64,000 bases of DNA from Mycobacterium sp. BK086 (GCA_004362315.1 SNWL01000004.1:248001-312000), one strand, 5' to 3'; shown: positions 34,896 to 44,644, counted from the stretch's first letter. The notes: generated by a model not told the origin, from the sequence alone. Numbers and translations are program-made.

Positions 34896-36659
34896 ATGGC
34901 GAACGTTCAGCGTGGTGCAAGGGCAGGAATCGCTGCTCTGGCACTGGGATTGTCACTGGCGAGCCCCATCGTGGCCGTTGCCAGCGCCGACGACACCGAC
35001 CACAGCTCCGCCTCGGATTCGGCAAATTCGGCAACGTCGAGTTCCGGGTCGGCGAAGAAGGCTACGGGCCATACCGCCCGCGGCCCCAAGGCCCCCACCT
35101 CGTCGTCGGCAGCTGACAGCACCAACAGCACGTCGTCCCCCGCAGCCAAGAAGACCACCGCGTCATCGACGGCGTCCGGCTCGTCGAATCGGCCAACGGC
35201 AGGGTCGCGGCGCACGTCGAGTAACTCGACAACGACCACATCCACGACGTCGAATACGGACAGCACCGCTGCCGATACGACGACCGCGACAACAGAGACC
35301 GCCGCCAGCGAGCAGACCACCACCCAATCCTCGACCAGCACGTCCGACACCGTCAGCGGCGCCGCCCAGATGACGGCGGCGAGCACGACCGCCAAGAAGA
35401 CCGCCTCCGCCAACGCCGATCCGATCACCTCCCTGCTGAACGCCATCCAGGACTCGTTCGCGGGTGCGGCCCTGTTGGTCCGCCGCTCGTTCTTCAACGA
35501 CGCACCGACCGTCTCGGGGGTGCAGGTGGTCAGCAGTGAGACGACCGGGCCGATCAACGGCACGGTCGTGGCGACCGACCCTGAAGGCGACCACCTCGTC
35601 TACAAGGTGACCTCCAACCCCCGCTCGGGCACCGTCGTCCTGAACACCGCGGACGGCACCTACACCTACACCCCGGATTCCGACTTCACCGGCATCGACT
35701 CATTCACCGTCTCCGTGACCGACACCGGGCCGCATATCAATCTGCTCAACTGGTTCCGCAGTTCCAGCAGTTCCACGGCCGTCGGTGTCTACGAACAGCC
35801 CGCCACCGCCCACCGGATCACGTACACGTTCGTCTACGGATCAGGGTCGCAATTCTGGTCGAGCGCGGCGCGGGCCCAGCTGGCGTCGACCGCCATCTAC
35901 CTGTCGAGCTATTTCGAGCCCCAGTACGACGTCGACATCACGTACAAGGTCACCGGCGAGTACTCGCTGATGGGCGGGACGCTTGCCTCGGCGGGCAGTG
36001 ACCTGATCAGTGAGGATCCCGGGTTCTACGACACCGTGGTGCAGCACAAGATCCTGACCGGCGTGGATACCAACGGATCGGCCGCCGACGGCACGATCAC
36101 CTGGAACTTCGGCTATGGCTGGGGCTACGGGGACACCGTCCCCGCCGGCGCCTACGACTTCCAGTCGACCGCGATGCACGAGCTGCTGCACACGTTCGGC
36201 TTCATCTCGGTCATCGACAGCGCGGGCAACAACACCGTGCCGAACTGGACCACCTTCGACAAGTTCGTCACGACCTCCAACGGCACCTCGGTGTTCACCG
36301 GCAATGTGTTCAACACGGCCTACAACTCGAACCTGACCGGAGGCAACGGCGGCCTGTACTTCGGCGGCCCCAATGCGGTCGCGGCCTACAACAACAGCCC
36401 GGTGCCGCTGTACACCCCGAATCCCTGGGAGTCGGGCAGCTCCATGTCACATCTCGACGACGACACGTTCGTCGGTTCGCTCGAGAAATTGATGAACGCC
36501 GCCTCCGACACCGGACTCGGCGTGCGGGTGCTGAGCGCCGCAGAGATCGGCATCATGAAGGATCTCGGCTACACGATGGTGTCTCAGTCCACCGGTGCTG
36601 CGGTGCTGTTCCTCAGCATTCTGTTCGTCCGCCGCCGGAAGGCCGCGGTAGCCCGTTAG
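34896..36659 (+). CDS. Exported zinc metalloprotease with Ig-like domain and C-terminal membrane anchor
   Basis: A 587-residue surface protein. It has a signal peptide (about 1-31) and a Ser/Thr/Ala-rich linker (32-180) likely to be glycosylated or wall-spanning. A cadherin/VCBS-like beta domain (about 196-275) includes DPEGDHLVYKVTSNPRSGT. The protease domain has HELLHTFGF (His428, Glu429, His432) and a Met-turn-like GSSMSHLDDD near 510. A C-terminal hydrophobic stretch ends in a basic tail (RRRKAAVAR). The third metzincin His is absent, so the third zinc ligand is unclear. AAGGTGG precedes the ATG. The stop overlaps that of the convergent lipoprotein gene. Confidence 0.82.
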   Translation: MANVQRGARAGIAALALGLSLASPIVAVASADDTDHSSASDSANSATSSSGSAKKATGHTARGPKAPTSSSAADSTNSTSSPAAKKTTASSTASGSSNRPTAGSRRTSSNSTTTTSTTSNTDSTAADTTTATTETAASEQTTTQSSTSTSDTVSGAAQMTAASTTAKKTASANADPITSLLNAIQDSFAGAALLVRRSFFNDAPTVSGVQVVSSETTGPINGTVVATDPEGDHLVYKVTSNPRSGTVVLNTADGTYTYTPDSDFTGIDSFTVSVTDTGPHINLLNWFRSSSSSTAVGVYEQPATAHRITYTFVYGSGSQFWSSAARAQLASTAIYLSSYFEPQYDVDITYKVTGEYSLMGGTLASAGSDLISEDPGFYDTVVQHKILTGVDTNGSAADGTITWNFGYGWGYGDTVPAGAYDFQSTAMHELLHTFGFISVIDSAGNNTVPNWTTFDKFVTTSNGTSVFTGNVFNTAYNSNLTGGNGGLYFGGPNAVAAYNNSPVPLYTPNPWESGSSMSHLDDDTFVGSLEKLMNAASDTGLGVRVLSAAEIGIMKDLGYTMVSQSTGAAVLFLSILFVRRRKAAVAR

Positions 36660-37084
36660 TTGCTGCTCGGGCAGTCAACCGTGAGAAACACCGTGGTGTT
36701 GGCCGGCGGATTATCACCGCGCAGCCCGTCGACACTGGTGATCTTGCATTGGGACAGCGGCCGGTCGGTCCCGCTCCCGGCGGCGAAGTTGAGCTGGACG
36801 TTATAGCCCTGGCTCTGCAGCGCCAGCATGCCGTCGGCGGCGCTCTGGTTCTGGTTGAACGCGCGCGGCGGCATCTGGATGACGCCCTTCTCGGTGGGCG
36901 ACGGCGCAGGCTTGCTACTCGTCGAAGACGTGGTGCTCGACGGGCTCTCCTTGGAGGACTGCCCGCAGCCCGCCGAAAGACCCACCACCCCAACGATTGC
37001 CACGAAACCCGCCGCCAGCGCGAGCTGACGAGAAAATGTCACCGATCGATTCGTGCCGTCCGTACCCACGCGCCCGTTACCCAT
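36656..37084 (-). CDS. Putative lipoprotein
   Basis: About 142 residues. A basic start and hydrophobic segment end in GLSAGCGQ, a lipobox-like site for lipid attachment to Cys, followed by a Ser/Thr/Pro linker. The globular part holds MPPRAFNQNQSAADGMLALQSQGYNVQLNF and ends VFLTVDCPSSN; its GYNVQ segment and spacing resemble a PASTA-like fold. Two Cys in the domain may pair. ATG 37084 is preferred to GTG 37105. The role is unknown; convergent overlap with the metalloprotease gene is its only clear link. Confidence 0.72.
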   Translation of the reverse strand: MGNGRVGTDGTNRSVTFSRQLALAAGFVAIVGVVGLSAGCGQSSKESPSSTTSSTSSKPAPSPTEKGVIQMPPRAFNQNQSAADGMLALQSQGYNVQLNFAAGSGTDRPLSQCKITSVDGLRGDNPPANTTVFLTVDCPSSN

Positions 37085-37220
37085 GATCCGCAACCTAGCC
37101 TCCACCCGCGCTGTCGTGAAACCCGATCGATGCGTTCTGACGGTGGTTCAGACAGATTTCTTCCGCGCGCAACCTTGCGGACATCACCCTCCGGGGGCGA
37201 CGCCGTTGCTATCGTCGGGC

Positions 37221-38834
37221 ATGTCGACGACGACGCCAGCCACGAAGTGGTTGTCGCTGTGCACCGCCGTCATCGCGGCCACCGGAATCATGTTCCTCAC
37301 CGAACAATCCGATCAGCCGACCGTCGCCGCCGGAACGATCACCGGGCCGTATGCGTCGCTGCTGGCCGCCTCCACAGATTTGGGTCCCGCCGACGGCGAT
37401 CGGGTCCAGCTCGTGGCGGGCTTGAACACCGATGCGCGGCCCGAGACGCTGGCCGACTGGGCCCGCCAGCACGGGTTGTCGACGCACTGGCGTTCCGGTG
37501 ATCGGTGGGCGAGCGTGTCCGGGCCACCGGCGGCGGTCGGTGCGGCGTTCGACGTTGCCGTGCATGACTACCGCGGCCGGCTGGGCCAAGAGTTCTACGC
37601 CTCACCCCAGCAGCCGGCCATCCCCGCGGCGATCGCTGCCGACGTCCGCGAGCTCGGCCGAATCCTCGGCTACATACCGCATTACGAGTCGGTGCCATTC
37701 ATTGTGCCGCTGGACGTACCCGATCAGGGCCTGTCCCCGGACGGGCTGCTGCGCACCTACAACGCCGCGCCGTTGCGCGATGCCGGGCACACCGGCAAGG
37801 GCACCACCGTGCTGGTGTTCTCATTCGACGGGTTCGATCAGGAAGACCTGGACATGTTCACCACGTCCTTCAATCTTCCCAAGTTCACCCCAGAATTGAT
37901 GGGCGACATGCCTTCCGAGCGGACCGGCGAGGCAACAATGGACCTCGAAGCGATCCACGCTGTCGCCCCCGATGCCAAGAAGGTTCTGGTCAATGCGCGC
38001 GCCACGGTGTCCGGCGATGCCACCTACCAGAAGATCGGCGCCCTGATGGAAGAGGCCGACCGCCGTTATCCCGGTGCGGTATGGAGCTTTTCGATCGGAT
38101 GGGGTTGCGACAAGATCGCGACGGCGGCCGACCTGCTGCCGGTGCGCTCGGCGCTGAGCATCGCGCTGCGGCACGGCACCACCGCGTTCGACGCCAGCGG
38201 TGACCTCGCCGGCCTGGAATGCAAAGGCGGACACAACTGGTCGTCGCCGCCCGCGCCCGACGATGTCGGCCTGGACTCGGTGGCGTCGCTGCCGGAGATG
38301 ACCGATGTCGGCGGCACCACGTTGTCGACCGACGCGCAGGGGCATTGGCTGGCCGAACAATCCTGGTTCGCCCCTGCGATCTCCCAGGGCACCGGCGGTG
38401 GGGTGTCCAATCTTTTCGAACGCCCCCCGTGGCAATCGGATTTGCGGGTGGCCGCCCCACCGGGCCGCCGGCTGACCCCCGATATCGCGGCCGTCGCCGA
38501 TCCGTACACCGGTGTCCGGATCGTCTTCAGACGCCAGCATGTCGTGGGTGGCGGCACCTCGTTGGCCGCACCGATCTGGGCGGGTCTGACCGCGGTGATG
38601 AACGACTATCTCGCACACAACGGCGGCAATCCCGTCGGTGAACTCAATCCGCTGCTCTACGAAATCGCCCAGGGGGCAAGGCTTCCGGCATTTCGCGATG
38701 TGTCCCTGGGCGGCAACGCGGTTGATGACGCGGGACCGGGCTACGACCTGGTGACCGGTCTGGGCACGCCTGACGTCGACCATCTCGCCCAGGACATCTT
38801 GGCGCTGCAGAGATGTGGTGTCGGATGCGGATGA
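37221..38834 (+). CDS. Sedolisin (S53-family) serine peptidase
   Basis: A 537-residue exported protease. A signal or anchor segment (about 8-26) is followed by a pro-domain with the S53 activation fold (about 40-150). In the catalytic domain Glu237 and Asp241 (E-x3-D), the oxyanion Asp328 in ASGD and the nucleophile Ser447 in GGTSLAAP complete the sedolisin set, and GYDLVTGLGTP near the end fits the calcium site. Sedolisins are acid-active endopeptidases. The stop overlaps the next gene by ATGA, so it is co-translated with the zinc-ribbon membrane protein. Confidence 0.92.
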   Translation: MSTTTPATKWLSLCTAVIAATGIMFLTEQSDQPTVAAGTITGPYASLLAASTDLGPADGDRVQLVAGLNTDARPETLADWARQHGLSTHWRSGDRWASVSGPPAAVGAAFDVAVHDYRGRLGQEFYASPQQPAIPAAIAADVRELGRILGYIPHYESVPFIVPLDVPDQGLSPDGLLRTYNAAPLRDAGHTGKGTTVLVFSFDGFDQEDLDMFTTSFNLPKFTPELMGDMPSERTGEATMDLEAIHAVAPDAKKVLVNARATVSGDATYQKIGALMEEADRRYPGAVWSFSIGWGCDKIATAADLLPVRSALSIALRHGTTAFDASGDLAGLECKGGHNWSSPPAPDDVGLDSVASLPEMTDVGGTTLSTDAQGHWLAEQSWFAPAISQGTGGGVSNLFERPPWQSDLRVAAPPGRRLTPDIAAVADPYTGVRIVFRRQHVVGGGTSLAAPIWAGLTAVMNDYLAHNGGNPVGELNPLLYEIAQGARLPAFRDVSLGGNAVDDAGPGYDLVTGLGTPDVDHLAQDILALQRCGVGCG

Positions 38835-40708
38835 CGACGATCTGTCCGGCCTGCCACACCGAGGTGCCTGCCGGAGTCTTCTGCGGGGCGTGTGGTGCTC
38901 ACCTCAATCCACAACCCGGAGACGCCCCACACTGGTTGCGGCCCAGGGCTTTCTGCGCCGCCCCGAACGAGCACGTGTTGCGCCCCGCGATCGCCAGCTC
39001 GCTGTTTCCGCACCAGTCACAGTTCTCCCGTACACCCTTCAACCTCGGGCTGGTGCTGGTCGTCGTTGCGATGGCGGTGGCCGTGCAGCTGCGTCTGCCC
39101 GGCGCGTTGGTGACCGTCGCGGCACTCGGGCTGCCCCTGCTGTTCGTGATCTACCGCCATCAATCCGGTGTCTACCGGGATATCCCCCGCAGCTCGCTGG
39201 CGATCACCGTCGTGCTCGGCATCGCCATCGGCGTGGGCTGGGTAGTGCTCACCGGCGATCTGGTGATCCGGGAGACCGGCGCGCCATTCGATGCCGGAAT
39301 CGCAGGTCACCGCGTATTGCGCGACGGCCTCGGGGTCGCCGAGGGCGGCGCACTGCTGATGATGATTCCCGCCTTGGTGGTCCGGCTGATCCGGCCCGGC
39401 GCACGAGAATCCTTGAACGGTTTCGTGATCGGCGTGCTGTCGGCACTCAGCTTCACGGCCGCCGCGACCTTCACCAGACTCGCGCCCCAGTTCGCGGCCG
39501 CCACAGTGGCCAAGAACCGACCGGTGGAGTGGCTGCTCATCGAGGCCGCAATTCGCGGCGTGACGATACCGCTGACCGCGGCCTGCGCCGGCGGATTGCT
39601 CGGTGCCGCACTCTGGTTCAGGCGTCCGACCGGCCAAGCCCGGTTGCGCCACTCACTGGTGAACGTGGCGCTGGTGTTGTTCGGCGTCGCCGTGCTCGGG
39701 GTCTACGCGATCGTGGGCATCACCGATGTCGCGGGCCTGCCGCAAGAGACCATGCTGGCATGGCATATCGCGATGGCTCTCGTGGCGCTGCTGGCACTGC
39801 GGATCGGTCTGCAGCTAGCGCTGCTGCACGAGGAGCCAGATCCCATGGGCGGGCAACCGCAGCTATGCCTGCATTGCCGAAACGTGGTGCCCGAGATGGC
39901 ATTCTGCCCCGCCTGCGGTGCGTCCACGCGCGCCTCGTCGGCCATGTCGCGCGCCGAACGCCGCGAGGTGGTTCCCGAGGAGGATGCCGGGCCCGCGTCC
40001 TGGCCGGGCTATGTGCTTGAGGCACAAACCTATACGGCGCCGCCCCTGTCGCGGACGACAAGCACCCGCGTCCTGGCCATGTGGGTGGCGGTGATCGTCG
40101 CGGTGACGGCACCGCTGATCGCGCTGTCAGCCAGCATCTCCGAGCCGGCTGTCGTCTACAACTGCCCGCCCGATTGCGGCCGCCCACCCACCGGCACACC
40201 GGTGGCCGCGCTGCCACGGTTCACCGCCCCCGACGGCGGGTTCTCGGTGGCGTACCCTGCTCCCGGTTCGGCCTACGACGTCACCTTCGCGAGCGACGGC
40301 GTGACCGCTCGCTACACCGGCGGGGATGGCGGCACGTTGAAGCTGTGGAGCCGGCCCGCCGGCGGAGAGTCGGCCAGGGAAATCGCCGAAGCGTTCCTCA
40401 CCGAGCGCTATCCCGATGCCCGCACCGCCTATGAGATCCCGAACGCGATGGTCGGATACCAGTTCGGATATGGCGAGGTCGCCGACATCTGGCCGCAAGA
40501 CGGTGACGCCAGCTACCGGCATCTGCGCCTGGTCATCCTGGTCGCAGTCAAGCACGACCTTGCCCTGATCGCCGGCGCGATCGGGCCCTACCGCGAGTTC
40601 GGCCCGAAATTCGGCCCGGGCCGACCCTCGGGTGCCAACCTCGAACTCGCGATGGATCTGGACAAGTACGTCAACAGCTTTGCCTGGCGCGGCGATCCAC
40701 CGCGCTGA
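38831..40708 (+). CDS. Zinc-ribbon multi-pass membrane protein, PrsW-like
   Basis: A 625-residue protein with two zinc ribbons, CPACH...CGAC (Cys5, 8, 18, 21) and CLHC...CPAC (Cys346, 349, 359, 362). About seven TM segments lie between them (55-330), with one more near 415-435. The extracytoplasmic C-terminal domain (about 455-625) starts at RFTAPDGGFSVAYP. The segment GFVIGVLSALSFTAAATF and RGVTIPLTAACAGGLLGAALW resembles PrsW-type intramembrane proteases, but the catalytic acidic residues are not clear, so protease activity is doubtful. It is coupled to the sedolisin gene, which may point to a maturation partner. Confidence 0.72.
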   Translation: MTTICPACHTEVPAGVFCGACGAHLNPQPGDAPHWLRPRAFCAAPNEHVLRPAIASSLFPHQSQFSRTPFNLGLVLVVVAMAVAVQLRLPGALVTVAALGLPLLFVIYRHQSGVYRDIPRSSLAITVVLGIAIGVGWVVLTGDLVIRETGAPFDAGIAGHRVLRDGLGVAEGGALLMMIPALVVRLIRPGARESLNGFVIGVLSALSFTAAATFTRLAPQFAAATVAKNRPVEWLLIEAAIRGVTIPLTAACAGGLLGAALWFRRPTGQARLRHSLVNVALVLFGVAVLGVYAIVGITDVAGLPQETMLAWHIAMALVALLALRIGLQLALLHEEPDPMGGQPQLCLHCRNVVPEMAFCPACGASTRASSAMSRAERREVVPEEDAGPASWPGYVLEAQTYTAPPLSRTTSTRVLAMWVAVIVAVTAPLIALSASISEPAVVYNCPPDCGRPPTGTPVAALPRFTAPDGGFSVAYPAPGSAYDVTFASDGVTARYTGGDGGTLKLWSRPAGGESAREIAEAFLTERYPDARTAYEIPNAMVGYQFGYGEVADIWPQDGDASYRHLRLVILVAVKHDLALIAGAIGPYREFGPKFGPGRPSGANLELAMDLDKYVNSFAWRGDPPR

Positions 40709-40743
40709 CCGCGCGACGGCGACTAGGTCGCAAACTGGGCGAT

Positions 40744-42519
40744 TCAGATCGGCATGCGGTAGCCGTAGAACTCCTGGTCCTCGTTGTATCCGCCCTGGCC
40801 GGCACCGAGGTGCTCGAAGGACTCGACGAACTCGATCGCCACGATCCACTTGACCTGTTTGAAGCCGAGCTCGACCTCGTCGCGGAGACGCAGCGGCGCT
40901 CCGTGCGACACGTTCAGCGGCTCGCCGTTCATCTCGTAGGCCAGGATCGTCTGGTGGTGGTGCATGTTGGCGATGGGGTGGCAGTCGTAGTAGCGGCCGC
41001 CCTCGGGGCCGTCGGCGAAGGAGTAGAAGACCACCCATCGCGCGCTGGGGTGCGGCTTGGCCATCTCGCAGATGACGCTCATCGGCACGCCGGACCATTT
41101 GGCGATGCCCGACCATCCCTGGATGCAGAAGTGCTGGGTGATCTGGTCCTGTCTGGGCAGGGCGAGTAGCTGCGCGTAGGAGAGCTCCAGCGGGTTCTGC
41201 ACAAGGCCGTCCACCCGCAACCGGTAGTTCTCCCAGCGCCCCGCCTCGAGTTGCCGGTATTCGTCGGACTCCGGCTTTTCGCCGTTGGTCCAGAAGTACG
41301 GCGAGATGTCGTCTTCCGAATAGGTTGCCGTCGGATTCGTCTGCTCCAGTAGAGCTTTGAGCCTGCCGACCACCAATTTGCCCGCGTTCTGGATGGCCCG
41401 CGGGTGTCTGATCGTCAGCGGCGAGGCGACCAACCAGAACACGATGACAATCGCCATCCACGCCCCGTACAGCGCCACGCCCCACCACGAATTCGTATTG
41501 GTGCCAAGGGTGATGTGGTTGACGTTGCCCACGAAGCCGGTGATGAAGATCATCACCGTGTGCATGACGATGAAGATCAGCATCCACACCAGCACACCGA
41601 AATGGACGGTGCGAGCAACCTGGCGGTTCAACAATCCCGCACCGGTACCGAACCTGCCTGCGATCGACGGAGCCTGCAGCAGACCGGTGACGAAGGCGAG
41701 CGGCGCCGCGATGAAGATCGTGATGAAGTACGCGAGCAGCTGCAGCGCGTTGTAGGTGCTGAACCCGGCGTTCTCGGGAAGCTGCAGCGACAAGTACTGC
41801 AGCGCAGTCGATAACGCGTTGGGAAATACGTCCAGCGACGTCGGAATCAGACGCTTCCACTGATCGGTGCAGAACAACAGCACGATGAACAGAACCCCGT
41901 TGATCAACCACAGCAGGTCGAAACTGAAATGCCACCACCGTGCCAGACCCACCGAGTGCCGAAAGCCGGGCAATCCCAACTGTTTCGGCAACGCGACCGA
42001 ATCTTCCTTTGCCGTCCAGATCGTTTCGGCGTCGTCACTGTCGCGACGGTTCACCGGCACCGGTTCGCGCAGCCGCATCCACTCGGTGTCCGGCTTGCTA
42101 CCGGCGTTCAGATACAGCCGCGGATGATCGGCGAGTATCTGCAATCCCGCGCGAATGATGAACATCATGAACAGCAGGTTGAAGAAATGCTGCCAGCGCA
42201 GCCACCACGGGAAGCCGGAGTCGACGGGCTCGACGTATTGGGTGGAGGTGCCCGGATACCGGGCGATGAACTCGTGGAACCACTCGTAGTGCGCCATTTC
42301 GCGCACGACCGCGATCGAGAGCACCAGCCCGATGACGCCGAGCGGGAGCAGCCACAGACTCGAAAACCACCGGCGCCCGATCCGCACCGATGGCAGCTGG
42401 GCACGGGTCTGCGGGATTCCGCCGGCCCAGTCGTCGATGACAATCGGTCCGTCGCGATGGCCTTGGTTGTAGTACGGCTGCAACGATTCGCGGAGTGGAT
42501 CGGCGTCGCCCGGCTTCAT
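40744..42519 (-). CDS. Membrane molybdopterin oxidoreductase with cytochrome b-like domain
   Basis: A 591-residue fusion. The N-terminal membrane part (about 45-370) has five or six TM helices with His residues in WWLRWQHFF, ARWWHFSFDL, TVHFGVLV and FIVMHTVM, fitting a haem b561-like domain. The C-terminal sulfite-oxidase/MsrP-like Moco domain has HFCIQGWSGIAKWSGVP with the Mo-ligand Cys, and GAPLRLRDEVELGFKQVKW. It probably moves electrons between quinones and a periplasmic substrate through molybdenum. ATG 42519. The substrate is unknown. Confidence 0.87.
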   Translation of the reverse strand: MKPGDADPLRESLQPYYNQGHRDGPIVIDDWAGGIPQTRAQLPSVRIGRRWFSSLWLLPLGVIGLVLSIAVVREMAHYEWFHEFIARYPGTSTQYVEPVDSGFPWWLRWQHFFNLLFMMFIIRAGLQILADHPRLYLNAGSKPDTEWMRLREPVPVNRRDSDDAETIWTAKEDSVALPKQLGLPGFRHSVGLARWWHFSFDLLWLINGVLFIVLLFCTDQWKRLIPTSLDVFPNALSTALQYLSLQLPENAGFSTYNALQLLAYFITIFIAAPLAFVTGLLQAPSIAGRFGTGAGLLNRQVARTVHFGVLVWMLIFIVMHTVMIFITGFVGNVNHITLGTNTNSWWGVALYGAWMAIVIVFWLVASPLTIRHPRAIQNAGKLVVGRLKALLEQTNPTATYSEDDISPYFWTNGEKPESDEYRQLEAGRWENYRLRVDGLVQNPLELSYAQLLALPRQDQITQHFCIQGWSGIAKWSGVPMSVICEMAKPHPSARWVVFYSFADGPEGGRYYDCHPIANMHHHQTILAYEMNGEPLNVSHGAPLRLRDEVELGFKQVKWIVAIEFVESFEHLGAGQGGYNEDQEFYGYRMPI

Positions 42520-42589
42520 GAGACCCCCCTCGTATTGCGGGTCATGGTAGACCGCACATCCGGCGCCGGGTCGCAGAAAAGCCGATCGG

Positions 42590-43216
42590 TCAGCGACCGC
42601 CGAGACCGGTGATAACGAGGACCGCACCGATGGCGACGAGCGCGACCGCGCTGATCTCGGCTTGGCGCTGCTGAATCCACGCGCGCAGGCGCTCCAGTGC
42701 CCGGTCGAAGCGCTGAGCCGCCACGATGTGCGCCAGGACCGGTAGCAGTGTTCCCGAACCCGCCACCACGACGAAGTACCCGACGGCCACACTCTGTCCG
42801 ATGGACCCGAGCGAGCCGGCACTGATCGCCAATCCGGCTGCGGCACAAGCCACGATGATCTTCGGGTTGACGATGGCGAACCCCAACCCGACCGCCCCGG
42901 TGCGAGCCGGGGACCACCTGCCGATCGCATCGAGCCAGGCTGCCGATCGCACGGCTTTCTTCCGGCGCAACCACACCACCACGCCGGTCACCATCAGCAC
43001 GGCACCACCGACGAGCCGCAACCGCAACTGCCAGACCGAGGACGTCTCGGCCGAGTTGCCCAGGAGCTTGGGGACGTTGAGGAACACCACCGTCAGGACC
43101 GCCAGCCCTGCCATCCAGCCGGCGGCGAACGCCAGGCCCGCCGCACGCGGTCGCGCCGAATAGAGCACCAGCAGCAGAGCAGGCAGCAGCGATATCGGCG
43201 ACAGCGCCACCACCAA
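42590..43216 (-). CDS. GAP/SfLAP-family membrane protein
   Basis: About 208 residues, six hydrophobic segments, with the family start VVALSPISLLPALLLVLYSARPR and central GLGFAIVNPKIIVA. In mycobacteria this family (Sap, sulfolipid-addressing-like) is linked to lipid export. The nearest ordinary start is TTG 43216, but in-frame coding extends up to CTG 43243, which lies six bases after GAGGAG at the end of the amt gene. A CTG start there would give the usual N-terminus. It is the second gene of the amt operon. Confidence 0.8.
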   Translation of the reverse strand: MVVALSPISLLPALLLVLYSARPRAAGLAFAAGWMAGLAVLTVVFLNVPKLLGNSAETSSVWQLRLRLVGGAVLMVTGVVVWLRRKKAVRSAAWLDAIGRWSPARTGAVGLGFAIVNPKIIVACAAAGLAISAGSLGSIGQSVAVGYFVVVAGSGTLLPVLAHIVAAQRFDRALERLRAWIQQRQAEISAVALVAIGAVLVITGLGGR

Positions 43217-43246
43217 GGCCAGCGGAATCAGCTCGGCGGACAGCGG

Positions 43247-44548
43247 TTACTCCTCGTCGGCGGTGTCCGGGCGGGGACGCTGATCGCCGAACAACGGCCG
43301 ACGCAACGGCTGATGCCCATGCACGCCCTCGGCGTACGCCGACTCGGCATGCTGGCTGAAGTCCACGCCGGCGGTCTCGTCCTCGGGGCTGAGCCGAAAG
43401 CCGACGGTCCGATCGATCAGCTTGGCCAGGACGAACGACACGATGAAGGCATAGGCCGCCACGACCACCATGGCGAGCGCCTGCTTGCCCAGCTGAGCCA
43501 GCCCGCCGCCGTAGAACAGACCCTGCGGGCCGCCGGTCATCACCGCGGTGGCCAGGAAACCGATCAGCAGCACGCCGACCACCCCGCCGACGAAGTGCAC
43601 GCCGACCACATCGAGCGAGTCGTCGTAGCCGAACCGGAACTTCAGCCCGATCGCGAACGAGCAGACGATGCCGGCCGCCAGCCCGACGACCGCGGCACCG
43701 AGGGTATTCACCGTCCCACAGGACGGGGTGATCGCGACCAGTCCGGCGACCACACCGGATGCCGCACCGAACGTGGTCGGGCGGCCGTCGCGGATCTGCT
43801 CGACCGACAGCCAGCCGAGCATGCCGAGGCAGCCGGCGACCAGCGTGTTGAGGAAGATGGCCGCGGCCGTGCCGTTGGCCGCCAGCGCGGAGCCGGCGTT
43901 GAAGCCGAACCAGCCGAACCACAGCAGCCCGACACCCAGCAGGACGAAGGGCAGGTTGTGCGGGCGCATCGCGTCGACCTTGAAACCGATGCGCGGGCCC
44001 AGCACGAGCGCCAGCGCCAGCGCGGAGGATCCGGACACGATCTCGACGACCAGCCCGCCCGCGTAGTCGAGCACGCCCATCTTGAACAGCCAGCCCTCGG
44101 GTGCCCAGACCCAGTGCGCCACAACCGCATACACGACGATCGACCAGATGGGCACGAAGATCATCCACGCGGCGAACTTCGCCCGGTCGGCGATCGCGCC
44201 GCTGATCAGTGCGGCGGTGATGATCGCGAAACTGAGCTGGAAGGTGGAGAAGAGCAGCTCCGGCACGGAGCCGTGCACCGTACTCGGGCCGATGCCCGCC
44301 ATCCCGATATGCGACAGGTCGCCGACGAACCCGCCGAGGCTGGTCCCCGAGAACGCCAGGGTGTAACCGACCAGCAGCCACGCGACCGTGACGAGCGGGA
44401 TCGCGATGAAGCTCATCATGATCATGTTGAGCACACCGGTGGTGCGGACCATGCCGCCGTAGAAAATGGCCAACCCGGGGGTCATCAACAAGACGAGCGC
44501 TGTGCTGGCCAGCAGCCACGCGGTGGCGGCGGGATCGATCGCATCCAA
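43247..44548 (-). CDS. amt: Ammonium transporter (Amt)
   Basis: A 433-residue protein with about 11 TM helices. Family signatures are FYGGMVR, the HWVWAPEGW segment with the first pore His, LDYAGGLVVEI, VLLGVGLLWFGWFGFNAGSAL and VGVHFVGGVVG with the second pore His. It carries NH3/NH4+ across the membrane under nitrogen limitation. A GlnR box lies 66 bases upstream. No glnK or glnD follows, unlike the amt-glnK-glnD operon of many actinobacteria; a GAP-family gene follows instead. Confidence 0.95.
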   Translation of the reverse strand: MDAIDPAATAWLLASTALVLLMTPGLAIFYGGMVRTTGVLNMIMMSFIAIPLVTVAWLLVGYTLAFSGTSLGGFVGDLSHIGMAGIGPSTVHGSVPELLFSTFQLSFAIITAALISGAIADRAKFAAWMIFVPIWSIVVYAVVAHWVWAPEGWLFKMGVLDYAGGLVVEIVSGSSALALALVLGPRIGFKVDAMRPHNLPFVLLGVGLLWFGWFGFNAGSALAANGTAAAIFLNTLVAGCLGMLGWLSVEQIRDGRPTTFGAASGVVAGLVAITPSCGTVNTLGAAVVGLAAGIVCSFAIGLKFRFGYDDSLDVVGVHFVGGVVGVLLIGFLATAVMTGGPQGLFYGGGLAQLGKQALAMVVVAAYAFIVSFVLAKLIDRTVGFRLSPEDETAGVDFSQHAESAYAEGVHGHQPLRRPLFGDQRPRPDTADEE

Positions 44549-44613
44549 AGTCCGGCTCCTTCGACGGTCCCGACGAGAATGTCGGCGTGAAGTTTCGAAG
44601 GTGAGGCGATCGT

Positions 44614-44640
44614 GTTTCAGCCGTGTTTCGCACGCCTCAC
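44614..44640 (-). promoter_or_regulatory. GlnR box upstream of amt
   Basis: On the minus strand this reads GTGAG-N6-GAAAC-N6-GAAAC, matching the actinobacterial GlnR consensus of alternating GTNAC and GAAAC half-sites at six-base spacing. GlnR activates ammonium uptake genes under nitrogen limitation. Confidence 0.75.
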
Positions 44641-44644
44641 GCCG

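Noticed and set aside
42520..44633. Long minus-strand open frame across the GAP and amt genes
   Set aside because: The Amt and GAP frames have clear family motifs; the alternative frame is Arg-rich with none.
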